Assembly: GCA_964436045.1 (NCBI GenBank) | Contig: CAYTBN010000011.1 | Span: 62,001-126,000 of the forward strand | Origin: CAYTBN01 sp964436045 | GTDB taxonomy: Bacteria > Myxococcota_A > UBA796 > UBA9615 > CAYRNR01 | Length of the DNA: 64,000 nt | Reading direction: 5' to 3' | Part shown: piece by piece, positions 62,170 through 64,000 of the stretch | How positions within the stretch are numbered: the stretch's first letter is position 1 | How the letters are laid out: every line of letters starts with the position of its first letter | Notes under the pieces: generated by a model | The model's input: only the letters and a program-made list of their open reading frames with translations | Told to the model about the DNA's origin: nothing | The model's database searches: none | Position numbers and translations under genes: made by a program

Positions 62170-64000
62170 ATGAACGAACCACAAGCCCAGCAGCGCCGCT
62201 TCGGCAAGTACCTGTTGCTCGAGGTTCTCGGCACGGGGGCCAACGCAAACGTGTTCCGGGCGGTGCAGTCCGGCGCGATGGGGTTCCGCAAGGAGGTGGC
62301 GGTCAAGCAGATCCTGCCCCACGTGGCGGGCAAGGAGAGTGTGGTCCACGGGCTGATCAACGAGGCCCGCGTCGCCGGCTACCTGCGGCACCGCAACATC
62401 GTCGAGGTCTACGAGTTCGACCAGGTCGGCGATACCTACTACCTGGCCATGGAGTACGTGCCCGGGTTCGCCCTGTCCGAGATCATCGCCCGGAGCCGGG
62501 AGCAGGGCGAGCCGCTGCCCGCCGGGGTCGTGACGGCGATCGCCGCTCAGATCTGTGACGGACTCCAGTGCGCCCACGAGGCCCTGGGCGAGAAGGGTCA
62601 GCCCCTGGGCATGGTCCATCGGGACATCAAGCCGGGTAACGTGATGGTGACCCTCGGCGGCGTGGTCAAGTTGATGGACTTCGGGGTGGTCAAGGCGGCC
62701 AGCAACCTGTTCACGACCAGCTCGGCGGACGTGACCAAGGGCACGCCGATCTACATGAGCCCGGAGCAGGTCCGCGGCCTTCCCCTCGACGGCCGCTCGG
62801 ACGTGTTCGGCCTCGGCTCGGTGATCGCCGAGCTGATCACGGGCCAGGTGGCCTTCCTCGACGGGGATCTGATGGCCGTGCTGCACAAGGTCGACCGGGC
62901 CGAGATCGACGGGTTGTTGGCCCAGGTCGAGATCCGGATGCCGGCGATGGTGCCGATCCTGCGGCTGGCCCTGCAGAAGGTCCCCGACGACCGCTTCCCG
63001 TCGGCGCAGGCGATGGCCGCGGCGATCCGGCGGGTCGACCAGCCCATGGCCAGCGACGAGGAGCTGGGCGAGTGGCTGGGCTCCTTCATGCCGACTCGGC
63101 CCCGGCTGGCGGAGGTGCCGGAGGAGGGGCGTGACGACGATCCGGTGCAGGCCCAGATCGCGGCCCTCGGGAACCTGGGCGCGCTGCTGAACGACGAGGA
63201 GTACGGCGGGGCCCCGGTCCAGGAGATGCCCGACACCCTGCCTCCGCTCCCCGAGCCCATCGAGATGTCTGCGCCTCGAGGCGCGACACTGTCGCCCGCC
63301 ACGCCCGGTTTCGCCCAGCTCTCCAGCGCCCCGGTGTTTCGTCATCGAATCGGGATCGACATGGTGCGCGTCCCCCCCGCCGAGCTGTGGATGGGCAGCG
63401 CCGAGGCGGAGGTCGGCCGCTGCCCCGACGAGGTGCTCCACAAGGTGGCGCTGACCCGGCCCTTCCTGCTGGCGACCACGCCCGTGACCCAGGACCTGTG
63501 GGAGAAGGCGATGGGCGACAACCCCGCCTGGACGATGGCCTCGGATCATCCGGTGGAGTCCATCGACTGGTTCCAGGCGGTCGCCTTTTGTAACCGGCTA
63601 TCGGAGATGGAGGGGCTCGCTCTGGCCTACCGGATCGATGGCGACGACGTGAGCTGGGACCGGGATGAAGACGGCTTTCGACTGTCCACCGAGGCCGAGT
63701 GGGAGGCCGCGGCGCGGGGCGGCGAGCCCACGCGTTTCGCCGGCTCGGACAGCGCCGACGAGGTGGCCTGGCACTGGCGCAACACCGGCGGTCTGACCCA
63801 CGAGGTGGCCTGCCTGCAACCCAACCCGTTGGGGCTGTACGACATGAGCGGCAACGTCTCCGAATGGGTCTGGGACTGGTACGGACCCTACCCTTCCCGG
63901 GCCGAGCCGACCGCGGATCCCCATGGGCCGCTGCACGGACAGTGCCGGGTCCACCGGGGGGGATCCGCGTTCAATCTGCCTGCCGACGTGCGGGTGGCCC
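62170..64000 (+). CDS. Ser/Thr protein kinase fused to a C-terminal FGE-sulfatase domain (kinase D; 3' end outside window)
   Basis: At least 610 residues from ATG 62170, cut by the window edge. Kinase domain: FGKYLLLEVLGTGANANVFRA, VKQILPHV, MVHRDIKPGNVMV, LMDFGVV, MSPEQVRG, then an acidic linker and an FGE-like domain (from GIDMVRVPPAELWMGS) with LLATTPVTQDLWEKAMGDNPAW, HPVESIDWFQAVAFCNRLS, LSTEAEWEAAARGG and GLYDMSGNVSEWVWDW. Nearly the same layout and many identical residues as kinase C at 50489-52294. No membrane segment. The last ~30 residues of the domain are probably beyond the edge. Confidence 0.9.
   Translation, partial: MNEPQAQQRRFGKYLLLEVLGTGANANVFRAVQSGAMGFRKEVAVKQILPHVAGKESVVHGLINEARVAGYLRHRNIVEVYEFDQVGDTYYLAMEYVPGFALSEIIARSREQGEPLPAGVVTAIAAQICDGLQCAHEALGEKGQPLGMVHRDIKPGNVMVTLGGVVKLMDFGVVKAASNLFTTSSADVTKGTPIYMSPEQVRGLPLDGRSDVFGLGSVIAELITGQVAFLDGDLMAVLHKVDRAEIDGLLAQVEIRMPAMVPILRLALQKVPDDRFPSAQAMAAAIRRVDQPMASDEELGEWLGSFMPTRPRLAEVPEEGRDDDPVQAQIAALGNLGALLNDEEYGGAPVQEMPDTLPPLPEPIEMSAPRGATLSPATPGFAQLSSAPVFRHRIGIDMVRVPPAELWMGSAEAEVGRCPDEVLHKVALTRPFLLATTPVTQDLWEKAMGDNPAWTMASDHPVESIDWFQAVAFCNRLSEMEGLALAYRIDGDDVSWDRDEDGFRLSTEAEWEAAARGGEPTRFAGSDSADEVAWHWRNTGGLTHEVACLQPNPLGLYDMSGNVSEWVWDWYGPYPSRAEPTADPHGPLHGQCRVHRGGSAFNLPADVRVA

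Overview
The window is a high-GC (about 70%, my estimate) bacterial chromosome segment, almost fully coding, with many 4-base start/stop overlaps (ATGA, TGATG, GTGA). Six Ser/Thr protein kinase genes or remnants, three formylglycine-generating-enzyme-like (FGE/SUMF1) domains, two sigma-70-like genes paired with kinases, lipoproteins with poly-Asp linkers after the lipobox Cys, and a C-terminal tail resembling a MYXO-CTERM sorting signal suggest a member of Myxococcota or a close deltaproteobacterial relative. This is inference from gene content. I found no rRNA, tRNA, CRISPR array, insertion sequence or prophage.

Layout. 1-5976: the end of a zinc-ribbon M48 protease, then a tightly coupled fhaA-like / 2-TM protein / rodA-ftsW / penicillin-binding protein operon and a small Cys-rich protein; this resembles the actinobacterial fhaA-rodA-pbpA cell-wall locus. 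5929-8873 (minus): a two-gene nucleotidyltransferase toxin-antitoxin-like module, a zinc-ribbon FGE membrane protein and a secreted protein. 9197-14688: a tiny membrane peptide, a secreted beta-propeller, a Ser/Thr kinase and a sigma factor in one operon. 13867-16296 (minus): a zinc-ribbon kinase that has lost its C-terminal effector domain and runs on antisense to the sigma gene. 16475-23065: a beta-barrel-like protein, a membrane protein with an FhaA-N-like domain, a long SPFH/coiled-coil/zinc-ribbon protein and a second coupled kinase-sigma pair. 23072-28512: a second zinc-ribbon M48 protease, a zinc-ribbon FHA-like protein, a poly-Asp lipoprotein, a 10-copy hexamer repeat and an RlaP-like nucleotidyltransferase.

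28658-39576: rhomboid protease, hybrid histidine kinase, HTH-receiver protein, HD hydrolase, tandem universal stress protein, sodium:solute symporter with an SH3-like membrane partner, FHA protein, DUF1624 membrane protein. 39623-46275 (minus): PHP-type metallohydrolase lipoprotein, orphan CpaF ATPase, DUF2752 and CD225-like membrane proteins, a GGDEF remnant and an acyl-CoA dehydrogenase. 46353-50467: a large kinase-STAND-WD40 pseudogene with two apparent deletions and one nonsense codon. 50489-64000: two paralogous kinase-FGE proteins, a MYXO-CTERM-like lipoprotein, a zinc-finger histone-fold protein, a TetR regulator, a large membrane protein, a hairpin repeat cluster, and a VIT/VWA plus two-component operon whose kinase probably starts at CTG.

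The dominant theme is phospho-signalling (kinases, FHA readers, sigma outputs) linked to envelope proteins. A recurrent TAnnnT hexamer 6-46 bases upstream of many starts looks like the local -10 element, and in several cases implies leaderless transcripts.
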